From: Eumeta japonica
Taxonomy: Eukaryota > Arthropoda > Insecta > Lepidoptera > Psychidae
Reading direction: 5' to 3'
Assembly: GCA_005406025.1 (NCBI GenBank)
Contig: BGZK01000145.1
Location: 310,001-374,000, forward strand
DNA: 64,000 bases
Part shown: positions 1-12,110 of the stretch, piece by piece
Position numbering within the stretch: position 1 is the stretch's first letter
How the letters are laid out: every line of letters begins with the position of its first letter
The notes under the pieces: model-generated
Seen by the model: only the letters and a program-made list of their open reading frames with translations
The model's database searches: none
Told to the model about the DNA's origin: nothing
Position numbers and translations under genes: made by a program

Positions 1-714
1 CGAGAAACAGTACAAGTTTGAAATATAATATATTAGAATAAAAAATAAGATCAAAACACGTGAAAATAGGTTATAAAAATCGATTTTAATTTTCCACCTA
101 TAGATGACACTGCGTGCTCGCAGATTAAATATAATTATTACATAGACACGACTTTGTTGAAAGAATGACGTGTTAATAATTAATATCATTACTAGTCCGC
201 TACACTGTTTTCTTTTTAAATAAATAGCATTGTTGGTGAAATTATGTTGTAGTTAAATTGGACTAGTGACTCTTTGTGAAACTTTAAAAGTATTCGGTAT
301 ATATTATAAGGATACAATAAAGAATAAACTAATACGTATGTAAAGATTTTACTTCAGCTCTAAATATGAGTAAAATCATGTATCATCAATAAAAATTGTC
401 AGTAAATGTATTATAGCAGTTGGAATAATTTTTAATACGACAATAAGAAAAACAAGCTATTTTTAAGGTAATTTGAACATTTTATTTGGTTAAGGAAAAA
501 GTTTTACTTAGTTATCTTATATTTTCAAAATTTTGGCAACTATTAACATTATGTCAATTATGACATATTATGCTACCCGTAAATTTAAATATGGAAATTA
601 ATCTAAGAATATATGTTGGTGTATCCAGTGGGTTGAGTAACATTAAATAAGTGCTGAGTAACATTAAATGTCTTTACAGAAAAATGAAATCAGAGCATTT
701 GAATTTTATTTTAA

Positions 715-1038
715 GAGTGGTAGAATCATACAGTAGCCTGGTTGCAGCACAAAAATGGGCCGGTTCGACTGGTGAAATACCACACACTCACATAATATGG
801 AAATGAAGTAGCAGCTTCCGCTGTTCATTTCGTCGGTGAGTGAGAGCCCCGGTGGCCCACTTCTCCCTCCCTCTCCTCATCATCTCAATTCTCCTCCATT
901 AGATACTCTATTCTTTCCCAAGAGGCCGGCAACTCACTGGTGAATTCACTGAAGTCGCGGGTGAGCATGGACGGCGATGACCATCCGATAGCTCGCCTGC
1001 TCTTTTGCCCCTTGAGTATTCAATAAAAAAATAATACA
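715..1038 (+). repeat. Non-LTR retroelement 3' tail, family A copy 1
   Basis: The segment follows a pattern I know from lepidopteran retroelement 3' ends: an opening with 'gttgcagcacaaaaatgggc', then 'ggtgaaataccacacactca', a pyrimidine-rich CTCCCTC run, 'gaggccggcaactcactggt', a 'catggacggcgatgacc' stretch and 'gctcgcctgctcttttgcc', ending in an A-rich tail (caataaaaaaataata, about 1020-1036). The A-rich end indicates + orientation. No reverse-transcriptase frame remains upstream, so it is a 5'-truncated copy. Relatives lie at 24110-24360 (opposite strand) and 46380-46450. The exact clade name is from memory and uncertain. Confidence 0.65.
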
Positions 1039-1217
1039 TATACCATAACAATAGACTCATACGTCACACGTAATGACACCCTCGTTGGATCTGTCAATGC
1101 CGCACCGGTTCTTCGGCGTAAAAATGCTGAATTAGCACCAACACATCTTAGTTCTTGTGGGCGTGACCAAAAGCCGTTGGCATTTACACTTTGGCACCTG
1201 TCAAATTTTTCGAGTGA

Positions 1218-1260
1218 ATTTTCACTACTCCTGAAAAAAATTTTCAGGAGTAGTGAAAAT
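1218..1260. repeat. Perfect 20-bp hairpin
   Basis: The arms 1218-1237 and 1241-1260 are exact reverse complements of 20 bases, separated by three A residues. The core reads CTACTCCTGAAAA. An RNA copy would fold into a very tight stem. It may be the remains of a foldback element or a recent local inversion; no gene is attached to it. Confidence 0.85.
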
Positions 1261-4200
1261 ATCTAAAAGTACATATCTTGCCAATTATCTATACCTACTC
1301 GAATACCGACTATATAATTACCTAGTAGATTTTAAGAAAAATAATGATGTTGAAATTAGGCGCTGTTGAGGAAATAAACTATTAAATTAAGAAACCACAT
1401 TTATTATCTTTAATTATACAATTTGAATTTTATATCGAGCAATCTCTCTTTAGTTCATGATCTTGGTCTTGCGCTGTTATAAATCTCAATCCAGTTCCGA
1501 ATGAATCCCATTGGTATTATACTTTTTGCCATAATAAATAGCATATTAGTAGGGGTCATTTGAACAATAAAACAATGTACAAAAAAAATATTCAGATCGT
1601 TTTACCAGTTATAGGGTTAGTGATAATTATTATGCCACAAGAATCGTGTATTTTTCCGGATAAAAAATATTCTATGGTGTTTTTCGGCTTATGAACTACC
1701 TGTATATAAAAAATCGGTGCGATCCGTTTCTCCGTTGCTGAAAGAAAGAAGGTTACTTGAAACATTTCTGTCATTATCTTTAATAAATTAATTACTCATG
1801 CTTCTTTTTAAATTAAGTTTCTTCATGTATGTAGAATTGTGGAGTGTCACATCATACTATAGTATGTATAGAAAACTTTTTATTGATTGATTGTGATTCT
1901 TATGAAAGCTACACAGGATGCGTCAATGATAGACGTTCGAAGTGCAAAATCAAATACAGGTGGTTGATAATACTATGGGAATATTTATTAAATAAGCTTT
2001 TCGAATTGTCGAACTCCAGCTACTTCGGAAAATTAAAATTCCGGTAATCTCTAGTATACTTCATAATTATCATAGTTTTGTATAAAAGAGCGATCTAGTA
2101 TTGATTCGGTTAACCGTTGAATGTTTAAGAGCATTAACCCTCTTACATAAGTGGCAAAAGATAAGAAAAGTATGATATCCCTCTTCCTCTAAATGAATAT
2201 ACGTAAGATATTTTTAAATTTCTTTTCAACAATATTGTTACTGCTTAAAAAAATAATGAAAAGAAAAATTATATTACATATCACACTAAACTCGCTAAGT
2301 ACCTTTATATTGCAGAAACATACTCTTTAAATGTCATATATTTATAAATTTATAGAAGCATAATCTAATATAAAATTGGTGTTTCTCGGGTCTGTTGCTT
2401 CTTACCGTTACCATTTATATTTATACAAAACTATCTTGTGTCGGAAATGATTGCGTTTTTGTTATTACATAAGAGATGCATTTTTTTGAACGATATTTAA
2501 CCTATTACCAATATTAAATACTTAAAATTCCACTAAAATTATTTTGTGAAGAATCGAATCGTAAGTATTGTACAAGATTTAGCATTTTATTCTAGAAATT
2601 TTATAAAATTATAACCATCAATATTTTTTGTAATGACCACCGTCTGTTGTACGATTGCTCTGAAGACGCCAAACGACACCTATTTCATAATAATAAAAAA
2701 AACCTATTTCTTTTTTAATTATTCAAATAACGAGTATTATTATTCAAGTAACGAGTATTGTGAATTCAGTAGAACCTTAATTACGAAGGTAATGAATTAT
2801 ATCAATTTCGGGCATTCATTCGTGAACTTCTTGTGATAAACAAATAAATAAGACGTCACAGTAACAAAACTCTCAACTGCTACAAACCGCGATTTGTCAC
2901 TCCGGGTGTATTAGCGACAATCGTACACTAATTAGGTTAACCAGGGATGAACCACTTGTATGTCTTAGATGTTGTCTTTATTTGTATGTATCTAGATGAC
3001 TCAGATGAGATGAGGGACGAAACTTATACAAAAAATATCTATCAGATTGACCCATTTTTGGTTATTATAGTCGCAAAATAGGCGCAGGCATGAATTGTTC
3101 GAGTAAAATTTAGTACTATGAACATATAGATTATCAGGAAATCATTAATAATAATAAGGTCACGTAATAAGCTTATAAATGCCTACCATTTAATAAATGT
3201 ATTAGAATAACGAAAATGTTTTTTCTTGTTCATCTGTTTGATGACCAAAAAAAAAAAATATCTGCGGTATCATATATATTAATACTCTAAGGTTATGTGA
3301 GACGTTTGCCTCCCTTTTTAGAAAAATCTCACAATTACTCCACATAAATTTTATATCATTTCATCGATAATTGCTTGTTCTACCGGAATCAATAATTAAA
3401 ACATATATATATTTTTTTGTAAATTAATTAATTATTAAAATTATATATGTGCTGCCATCTGATGACTTTAATTTTATAACAACGTCAACGTGAACAGTCG
3501 GTACATTTTTTGTTCAAATATTTCTTCGATCTGTCATCTGAGTTTGACAAAGTAATACAACAAAAAGAAGAACAGTGTGCGAAATTAGAAACGAATTGAA
3601 TACCTTCAATGAATTTTGATTGATTAAATTGAATTGAATGATTTATTTAAATAATAATTACAAAAACGATAAAATAAAATGCCTAGGTGACGAACACTGG
3701 AAAATCAAGCAGAAAGACGTCGAAGTAAGTCAAATTGTATCAGATGACTATATATATATATATGGGTGGTGTGTGTGTGTGTATACTTAAAACTATACAA
3801 AATTTGTGCAAATTCTTCGCACAGGTTTACGTCTAGTTTTATAATATTTTTAATTTTGATTTTTTTCGTACATGAAAACATGATTAAATATTATTATTTT
3901 GGAAACGAATATTTTGTTCCGTTTAATTATTACATAGCACTTTAAATTTAATTTATTTTTGAAATAAGGTATCATAACATAGGACACGCCATGGCGAATG
4001 AAATGTCAAGGGTCACTCGGCAACGTCAAACGAGAACTGCCGCTGCATCTCGCGTAGCATTTCATTACAAATAGTGGGTTTAGCGCAGTACGACGAACAA
4101 ATGGAGTACAGTATTGTCAATTTTTCGTTCTTACTACATTGGGCATTAAACACAAAATGTAATTTCTCATATGTAATACTTGTTCATTCAAATGTTATTT

Positions 4201-5639
4201 AATATCTAAATAAATGGAAAGTTTTTATTTTTTTTTTATTCATCTTTATGAAATCACATAAGTGTCAGATTTGTTGTACGTATATGAGACGAAAAAAACT
4301 TATTTTATAAACTGGCATATGCGGGAAACTGTCACGTTTTTCCTATATGTATATATTGGAGAACAATTAGGATACTTAGGATTTCTTCTAAGCTAGTTTT
4401 AATCTGGTACGTTTCTATTATGAAGGAAAGAGAAGTAAACGATAACGAATAGGCATCAAAGTAAAATGTTAACGACTCCAAATTACACAATGTGGAACGA
4501 TTATTTATTAATCTATGTATAAATACGTAAAGTAAGAACAGTTTTCTCCTCTGTTTATCAATCGATATTTTTTTCATTGAACAGTTTTCAACGAAATTTA
4601 GGAATATCAATAAAATATTTCGGAAACAGCTTTTTCCCTTACTTTTGACATAGAGTCGAAGTCTTTGTCTAGTGTCTATTTGTCATATTGCACACTCTTT
4701 ACTCAACAATCTGAAATCTTTGTACAATACTCAATACAGTTGTATTTTTTTTAGAATTCACCGGTATTAATATTTGAAGAGAAAGCTTTGTGTTCCTGTT
4801 CTGGCTTATTGCTCGCGCGGAGGAGTGTAAGAGTGAAGCATACTTAAAGTGTATATGGGAGGAGTACAGAAAGATAATATTTATGTGTAGTATACTATAT
4901 GTCAATACATTAAATTAAATATAAAATAAAACATTAATTGTTTATGTCCATAATGCTAATGTCAAACAGATGATAGTCTGTGTTCAAACAGTCGCACAGA
5001 GTAGTGATTGTCACTAAAGAATTTTAAAATTGGTATAAAATTCATAGTAAAGTCGTTGTGTTTTAAAATTTAATAGGTATTTCAAGAACTTATGCAAATA
5101 ACAGATGTTGATTTCGTATTTGTACACGCTCGTAACTTCACATAATTCCAAAAAAAATATATGCCTACAATGGTATAGTAGTTTTTAACAAGAGAATGTC
5201 AATAATATTCGAAATTAAACATTTAATAAAATGTATTAGAGGACCACTAGTTAAAATAAAGAATAAAGAATCTATCAAGATTTGTTCAACATATTTCGCT
5301 AGTACAAAATAAATATCTCATAAATAAATGTCAGCGCGTTTTGTTAAAAAATATGTTACAAGCAAAGGTTGTCAGGTATTTTTTTGGTGAGTTGGTGTAT
5401 ATTTAGTCTTCTTTAAATATTAATATTAAAATTGTGAACTTTAACATAACATTAACTTTTATGATCAATATACTGAATCTATGTCCAAATTTTTCTGATG
5501 TCCGCATTTAGAATTTTGAACTTGTCGTGATAATGCATTGATGTTTGTTTTAATTAAATTATATCGATTTTATATTTTTTTTCAATTCATAACGAGTTAT
5601 TAAGCACACATTTTATACTACGTTTCATATTTTTAACAG

Positions 5640-5758
5640 TGTATTGGGCGATGGAAGACGCGACAGGTCGAACGATAAAAATACTTTTTTGTGTGATATG
5701 CGACATAGAAATCTTACAGAAGCAAGCAATGTTCGGGCTCATGATCTGCCGCCAGTGT
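5640..5758 (+). CDS. Candidate internal exon with a CxxC-CxxC pair
   Basis: A pyrimidine/T-rich tract ending in TTTTTAACAG precedes position 5640, and a GTAAAC donor-like site follows the codon for the last cysteine at 5758. Read in phase 1 the exon encodes about 39 residues with C-V-I-C, 15 residues, then C-R-Q-C, the spacing of a small zinc-binding knuckle. The frame also stays open to 5899 through an Arg/Gly-rich stretch that looks like CpG-island translation rather than protein. I do not recognise the protein and found no partner exons. It could be an unrelated chance frame; the cysteine spacing and splice signals are the only support. Confidence 0.3.
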
Positions 5759-6800
5759 GTAAACAGCGGCGGGTACACGCACCTGCGGCGGGCGGGCGGC
5801 GCCCGCGGGCGGCGGCTGACGCTGCGGCTCAAAAGCGCCCCACGGCTGGATGTTTCTTTTTACGCACTTTTCTCATCGTCTCGGATCCTGAAGTTTTAAC
5901 CCCGGATAGGTTCGAGCACTCGCACAGCACGACCGCCCACTCGCTGCGACCGCAGAGCGTGCACCGCGCGAGGCCGCGGCGCGCCGTCCGCGTCCGGCCG
6001 CCAGCGCGCGAACTCTCTCTATTTTTAGCGGAGTTCGTGCATCGCCGCCGAAATTAGACTGTAAATAAAAATTCGCGTTAACGGGGATCGCAGACGGCGA
6101 CGTGACGCCGCAGGCCGACGCCGGGCGGCGCCGCGGGGGCGCCAGGGGGCGCCGCGGGAGCGCCGCCCGGGGCGCCCGCACTCGCGCTCTTCGGAGTCGG
6201 CCTCCCTTCCCGTCACCTGCAGTTTTTCCGTCAGCTGCGGGGTTTCAGGGCCGTTTATCTAGGTTATCGGTTATTTATAGAACCGATCGTACTCGACGCG
6301 GTCTCCGAACACACGAAAGTAATACGAAAGATTATTAGTGAAATATCCGATTGTAAAAAAATTCGTCGAGAGCATCGCACGTATGAAATCTAGAGAAACT
6401 TAACTTTAGCCCGTTTCTAAACTATAATTTTTGATTACAATTTTAATCACCATTCGATTCCGTCACAGTGCGCGTGGCCAGACAGCCGTCGCTCGTTCTG
6501 TAACGCTATAATCGCATGAGAATAGACGAACCGCAGAAAGATTGTCGATCTGTATTTGAGGTTATAGTTTCGAACTGCCGGCGGCGGCGAGCGGCCGTCG
6601 GGGAGCGCGCGCGCGTCGGGCGCCCCGGTCGGCACTGTGCTTTGAAAAGTGACGCTTCGGCTTTCACCGGGGGGCGACTACCCCTTGCCGCGGCGTCGCC
6701 GCCCCGCCCGTCGCCCCCCGGTCGGCAGTGATGACGTCACGGGCGTCACGTCACGACCTACGACGTAGCCGCCCGGCCCCGCGCCGCTGCCCTTTACCGC
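5755..6800. promoter_or_regulatory. GC-rich CpG island with a CRE palindrome
   Basis: This is the largest GC-rich block in an otherwise AT-rich region, dense in CG dinucleotides (5755-6230 and 6570-6800). It contains the palindromic CRE/ATF core TGACGTCA at 6732-6739, followed at once by two further CGTCA half-sites. Such islands usually mark promoters or GC-rich 5' exons, but no initiator codon with a convincing coding frame could be chosen. The Arg/Ala/Pro-rich frames on both strands are base-composition artefacts. Confidence 0.4.
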
Positions 6801-9330
6801 CGATCTTGAATCCGACGTAAAAGACATAATAAAACGATTTCTTGTTGTAGCTTTCCTCTTAGGTAAAAAGTTAGAAACTAAGATGTCTATGCAACGTTTG
6901 TAGTGCGATTATTTTTTGGATCTATTATGTTGGTAAATATTTTTTACTTAAAATAATACTTTTTTGTAAAAACGTAAGATGTACATACAGGACGAATATT
7001 GAATTCTATTCGAGTCCCTTATCTCCATGACCCCATTGAAAACAAATTTACTACGAAAACAATTGACAAAAAAACCTCTGTTGGTGGTTTGTACAATTTT
7101 GGGAAACATAGTTGTATTTTTTCCATTCTGTAGTTACATATCATTTGCGCATGCTCAGTTAACTTAGTGAACTTCTGCTAGAAGACTTTTAATTCGTTAT
7201 GTGTTCCTAGTGGACGCGACGCCCGTGGAAATTGTCGCCGCCCAAGATTGACGTTTGGGCGGTCTAGGGCGGGGCCTTCATGGCCAAGAATCTCCACAGT
7301 GAGCGTCCTACAGAGCAAACTCTCTAGTTGCTTTCTTTCCGTTTGCCATGAGAGCCTAGTAAGTGTACCACGTGGCGAAAATTCAAGTCCGCCCTAACGC
7401 CCCTCGTTGGGCTGGGAAAATATTCTTACATAGATTTAACGAACCAGGAAAGATTTAACGGTAAAAGAAAGAAATTAAAGCATAAGAATCGATTAAAATT
7501 TATAAAAGATAAAATATATATATAGTCTGAAGTTGCTTCGGGTCAGAGCGAATAAACCTGGTATCGTGAATAGGATACTTGACGGCTTTAAAACCTCCAT
7601 ACTATTCGGATGTGTATTGTATAATTTATACACATCTCAATGAAATACAAGAAATTGAATTTTTTTTTTGTGATTATTGTCACGATACAAAAAAACGTCC
7701 AAAAAAATTAGAAAAAGAATTTCTTGTGCACAATACAGGTGAGCAGAACGGGGACGCGTCTTCTTGGAGAAATTTCGACAGTTAAATACCCGAAAGAGTG
7801 ATGAACACATTGGTAAGAGGAAATAGAGAAGATAAAGTAAAAAAAAAGACTTCCTAAGGAAATGCAGAACTAAATTTTGTCATTCCATTTCTTTAAATAA
7901 TACCAGGGGATCAGTAGGACTGCGCAGTTTCGCGTTCAAAACAAAGAATTAAAATTCCATGACTAGACTCAGTTAGCGGCTTCGCTCGTGTGCACCGACC
8001 CAAAACCTTGTAATCGTTTTTTTTTGCTTAAGCTTATATAGTGAGACGTACATATGTGTACCGAATGTCAATTTAATCGGTCTAGTGGATCTAAAGTAAA
8101 TTAATTGTTAGAAACGCACAGACATACAAATAAGTGATCCTATAAGGATTCTGCTTTTCATTTAGAAGATATGGAACCCAAAAATGAATGAAATTTGGAA
8201 TCATGTTAGGAAATTATATTTAATGAAGGACGAAATCGTCATATTTGATGCTTACACAGTATTTTCATTTACAACAATCTCTGCAGCATTGCGCATTGGA
8301 CGAAGGCTTCAGAAGGAAAGGATTCTCGGTTCGATTCGCGATTGAGCAACATGGTCTTAATTTATTTTATTAATTACGCTAACACTCATACCATAAATAT
8401 TTTCTATATTGGACCTAGTGCAGCCACCGACCAATATTAAAAATTAACAAGCCTTTAATACATAAGAATTTTCATAACAAAAACAAACTTTTTGTATTAA
8501 GAAAATATTCCAAACTTAAATTAACGATCTGTTAATTGTTAACATTTGTTTGTCAAATTTGGTTTTAGTGAGTAAAATAAGAAGAAAAGAAAAAACAATA
8601 GTCGGTCGTTGTTAACTACTGAGAGAAGTGAATATTTAAAATGAAATGAAAGTGGCCCATTTGGGTATTCAAATTAAATGTAATAATCAAAAATTTGAAT
8701 TTTAAATGTTACATTTAATATTAATAACATCAAAAATTAAAATGTTAAATATTACAATTTAAAAATTAAAATCATTAACTGGTCTACGTTTCACATTTAT
8801 CGGCACTCCGTGTAACAATTATATATATTTTTATGTGGTTTGTTTATTAATCAAAACACATGATGCGCTGCGAAATCCAAGTAAAGAAGTAAAAGTCTAT
8901 GGGCATATTATGACTTGAATTGTAAAATTAAGTCTTTTAATTTTAAAAAAACAACATTAATCTTGCAATTTAATGAAACATACAATTTTCACACATTCGA
9001 AAAAGGTTTCACTATATTTTGTAATTAACCTATACTCTTGACTACAGCATGTTGGTGAGGCGAACTTATAAAATTTTACCCATACAGAAATCGTTCATAT
9101 CGCATTACTATGAAATCGCTCATCATGCACAAAAAAATTCACATGTGCCACGGGGTTGGGTGTGAACCCATGAGATTTTTCATCCATCCGATAATCGCTC
9201 AGCGTGCTCATAGAAGTACTATGTATACATATAGCATATGTATATGCAAACGTATAGTATATGTTTACTTTAAATACATATTCTCAAACATCAAGCGAGA
9301 GAGCTGTTCGATTATAACGAATTGCCGTAG
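6801..9330. other. Gene-free AT-rich stretch
   Basis: Mostly AT-rich with no supported coding frame. A moderately GC-rich patch at 7205-7420 looks like a repeat fragment of unknown family. A 'ggttcgattcgc' B-box-like element at about 8328-8340 resembles the 3' half of a tRNA-derived SINE, but no A box was found in front of it. At 8660-8790 there is a weak AT-rich foldback. Confidence 0.4.
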
Positions 9331-9334
9331 ACAG

Positions 9335-9417
9335 CGGCGTGACGTCTACACGTGGCGTTTCAGACGAGGCGACATTCCCAAGGAGATGTGCAACTCCGGC
9401 GGGCGCATGTGGCCCTG
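9335..9417 (+). CDS. Candidate internal exon, unknown gene
   Basis: An 83-bp GC-rich block lies between an acceptor-like CCGTAGACAG and a donor-like CCCTG/GTAATA. In one frame it encodes about 27 residues with an amphipathic, protein-like mix (R-R-D-V-Y-T-W-R-F-R-R-G-D-I-P-K-E-M-C, then GGRMWP), unlike the low-complexity frames around it. The polypyrimidine tract is weak and no neighbouring exons were identified. I do not recognise the family. It also carries TGACGTC, so it may simply be part of a regulatory GC island that continues to about 9480. Confidence 0.3.
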
Positions 9418-10035
9418 GTAATATCGACCTCTGACACGGACACGCCACCCCGGCGCGCCGCCCCGCCCCGGCCCTTAAGGTCACGTTGAATTAAAACGTG
9501 ACTGCCAGTGTTCCGAGTCGGTTATTCTACGAACTGCCTATATGTGTGCTCATAAATATTGGAATTTGGCAAATCTAAATAGTTTTCTTTAGGTAGAGTA
9601 AATACTTAAAATTGTAAGACCAAAGAAAACCTGCGCAATTGTGAGATAGACTTGGATAAGGGTTTCGATCTATAATTGGCTGTGATTTTAATAGTTGGAA
9701 AAACAATGTTGAGATTCGTTAAAAAAACTGATACATTTATTTGTTATTTATCGCACACCAAACCAACAGTATACTAGGTATAATAATAATCCTCGGTGAT
9801 AATTCTTGTAGGTAACCATTACATTCTTGTAATCTAGTTATTATTCTAGTATTAACGTTACCGTCTTTTAATTACTGTGTTTTCACTACAATTTTATTAC
9901 CGGTTAAAAATTTTACCTCATATTAAGTGATGCGTAGGACGCACTAAAAATTTTTAGAATTGACAACTGGGAAAGTGTAAAATAAACACATTTTAATTTA
10001 AAAAATGGAACAATGCTTTGCCTCTTGTTTTGGAA

Positions 10036-10370
10036 AAATTTCAGGAAAAACTATTTCGCAGTAGGATTCTCCTTTATCACGATAGCGCCTCAACACATAC
10101 CGCTTGACAAACGACTAACAATTTGGGTACGTTAGGTGTATAAAAACTGATTCACCCGCCTTACACCTCCGACCTCCGTACTCGATTTTATTTTACTTCC
10201 TAATATAAAAGAAAACGTTCAAGTTTACGGACGCCGAGGAAGCAGTGGCTCCATATGAAAAGGCTGCCGTAACAATTCCTAAATTCAAGTGGGCAAAGTG
10301 TTTCTCTCAGTGGTTCCATCAAATTCACCGATGTATTGATCTCAACGGACACTATTTTGAAAAACAGTAA
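10036..10370 (+). pseudogene. Mariner-like transposase remnant
   Basis: Several blocks in different frames match the C-terminal half of a mariner transposase. One reads R-I-L-L-Y-H-D-S-A-S-T-H-T-A, containing the second catalytic Asp in its HD-N/S context. A degenerate HPPY-x-DL block follows at about 10150. A well-kept end from about 10230 includes K-C-F, W-F-H and H-Y-F-E-K-Q before a TAA at 10368-10370. The blocks are separated by frameshifts and stops, and the N-terminal half is missing or unrecognisable. It cannot encode an active enzyme. No terminal inverted repeats were found. It is unrelated in sequence detail to the remnants at 16850 and 51540. Confidence 0.75.
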
Positions 10371-11119
10371 TAATAAAAATAACTTGCTAGTTTATTTAGT
10401 TTTTAATTTTCTAAGAACTTTCAGTTTGACCGACGTAACGCTATACAAAAATATTAGTTAGTCGTAACATTTCTTTATACGTATGTTGTGATTCGATGTA
10501 GCAAATTTTTGTAACGACATCGATTAACGATAAATTGCGTAGCAAGTGTACATAGATTCCAAAGAAATAAGTAAATATCTTTAGAGATAGCCGCTTCGGC
10601 AGGCTCCCGTCAGCTTACATTGGGAGTGGTCCTTGGACGCCGAGGTCTCACGTTGTACGACGCGGTACTTATCGAAAGCGATATTGCAATGACAATCTTA
10701 TTATTTATCTCAAGATATGAATTTGATAAGAATTCATCATTGTAATGCGAGCGTTGACGGTGTATCGGATATTGACTAACATCTTTTAGATGCAAACATA
10801 ATATACCATATGTATATACATATATGCCAAATAAAACATGAAATACAAAATTACATGTTTTTGCATTTACCTATAGATCAGAAAGACAACAAAATTGCGA
10901 GTGAAAAATTTTTAATAAAGGGTAATACATAAATTGAAAAAGAATGAGAATCACGAAACGGTTACCACTTTTTTAAAATTTGTTCAAGTTTCGGTGTAAC
11001 ATTTAAAAATTGTGCTTAGAAGCAATATGTTTCACATAAAGTGAAAAATCTGAAAACTTATGTTTTTTATATTATTAATCTGAACTTAACCTACACAAAA
11101 TCGAAAACTGCTAATGATC

Positions 11120-11176
11120 GACCTTGTATACTTAACAAGACCTCGTGTACTTAATAAGACCTCGTGTACTAAATAA
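11120..11176 (+). repeat. Three-copy 19-bp tandem repeat
   Basis: Three consecutive 19-bp units begin with GACCTYGTRTACT at 11120, 11139 and 11158, differing at only a few positions. It is a small minisatellite in AT-rich intergenic DNA with no associated gene. Confidence 0.85.
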
Positions 11177-11869
11177 ATGAGTTGGTTTGCAACGAAATTA
11201 TAATTCATTTTAAATTCATGAAACTTTGTTCTTGCTATTGTTTAAGTTTGTGTGTACTCAACTAAGATCAAAAAGTTCGAAACTTTAAAGATACACAGCT
11301 ATTAAATTGTACAATTGTTAAAATACGTTAAAATATTAATAATCCAATAACAATTGTGTTTGTGTTAGCTGTAAGAGAATAAATAGAATAATATATTTTT
11401 GATATATGTATGTCATACACATTATCGAGCTTCCTAAATTAGCAACGTTATTTGAAATCATCCTCCTACTACTTATGAAAATGAATCGACTTATATGAAC
11501 TGTCCATAGGTCCCATGTATTTTTTATTGAGTAAACGAATGGACATGATTCTCGAAGTTACCACGATAGACATAGTTTATGTTAGTCTTATTTTTAGTCT
11601 TTATATCTAAATTAATTTAATTTAAGCCTTTGCTATTAAAATGTCAGCGGTTGGATGTTGTGAAATACACGTTATGTTCTTTATTTGTTTTTATAGCGCG
11701 GCTTGTAGATGTTGCAAAAACGTAATTCTTATCGTATTATTTATTATAAGTTGTTTGAATATATCTGTTGAAGAATGTTTCTGCTTTTCCGACAGTTTGC
11801 TAATAATCAAAGTCGCGACACTACATCGTCACAAGCGCTCATATCGTCCCTCCCGCCCCTTCAGCCCCT

Positions 11870-12110
11870 CCAGCCCTCCGTCCCGCCGACGGGAAAGGGG
11901 ATAGTTCGAAACTATTACAACTCATCCATCTCATGTCGCCCTATTGTAGTGCACTAAAGAGCGCGGGGCGAGTGCCACGCTAGTTGCCGAGGGCGGCTCG
12001 CTCGCGGTGCTGCGGCCCTGGTGCCGGCGTAGGCGGACGGTTACGTCATCGACGAGGCCTGCGCTACGACGCGCTACGGGCGGCGCGCGGCGGGGCCAAA
12101 GCTCCGCCAG
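11870..12110. promoter_or_regulatory. GC-rich island
   Basis: A CpG-rich block within AT-rich DNA, with the CRE-like octamer TTACGTCA at 12041-12048. Frames on both strands are open for 60-107 codons but are Arg/Ala/Gly/Pro-rich and mutually inconsistent, so I do not call a gene. It is probably regulatory or a non-coding first exon. Confidence 0.3.

Larger units (their letters stand above)
1..5630. other. AT-rich gene-free stretch with repeats
   Basis: No open frame here has convincing protein character, a signal peptide or plausible splice context; the longest frames are under 100 codons and AT-driven. The segment holds one retroelement tail (715-1038), one perfect hairpin (1218-1260) and short (TA)n/(GT)n tracts near 3750-3785. 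A 27-codon frame at 3991-4074 lies in a slightly GC-richer patch but has no other support. I see no RNA gene. Confidence 0.6.

Noticed and set aside
3991..4074. 27-codon small protein
   Set aside because: Only an ATG and a slightly higher GC content; too short to support.
5644..6057. 137-codon frame through the GC island
   Set aside because: Arg/Ala/Pro/His composition follows the CpG-rich DNA; overlapping frames on both strands are equally open.
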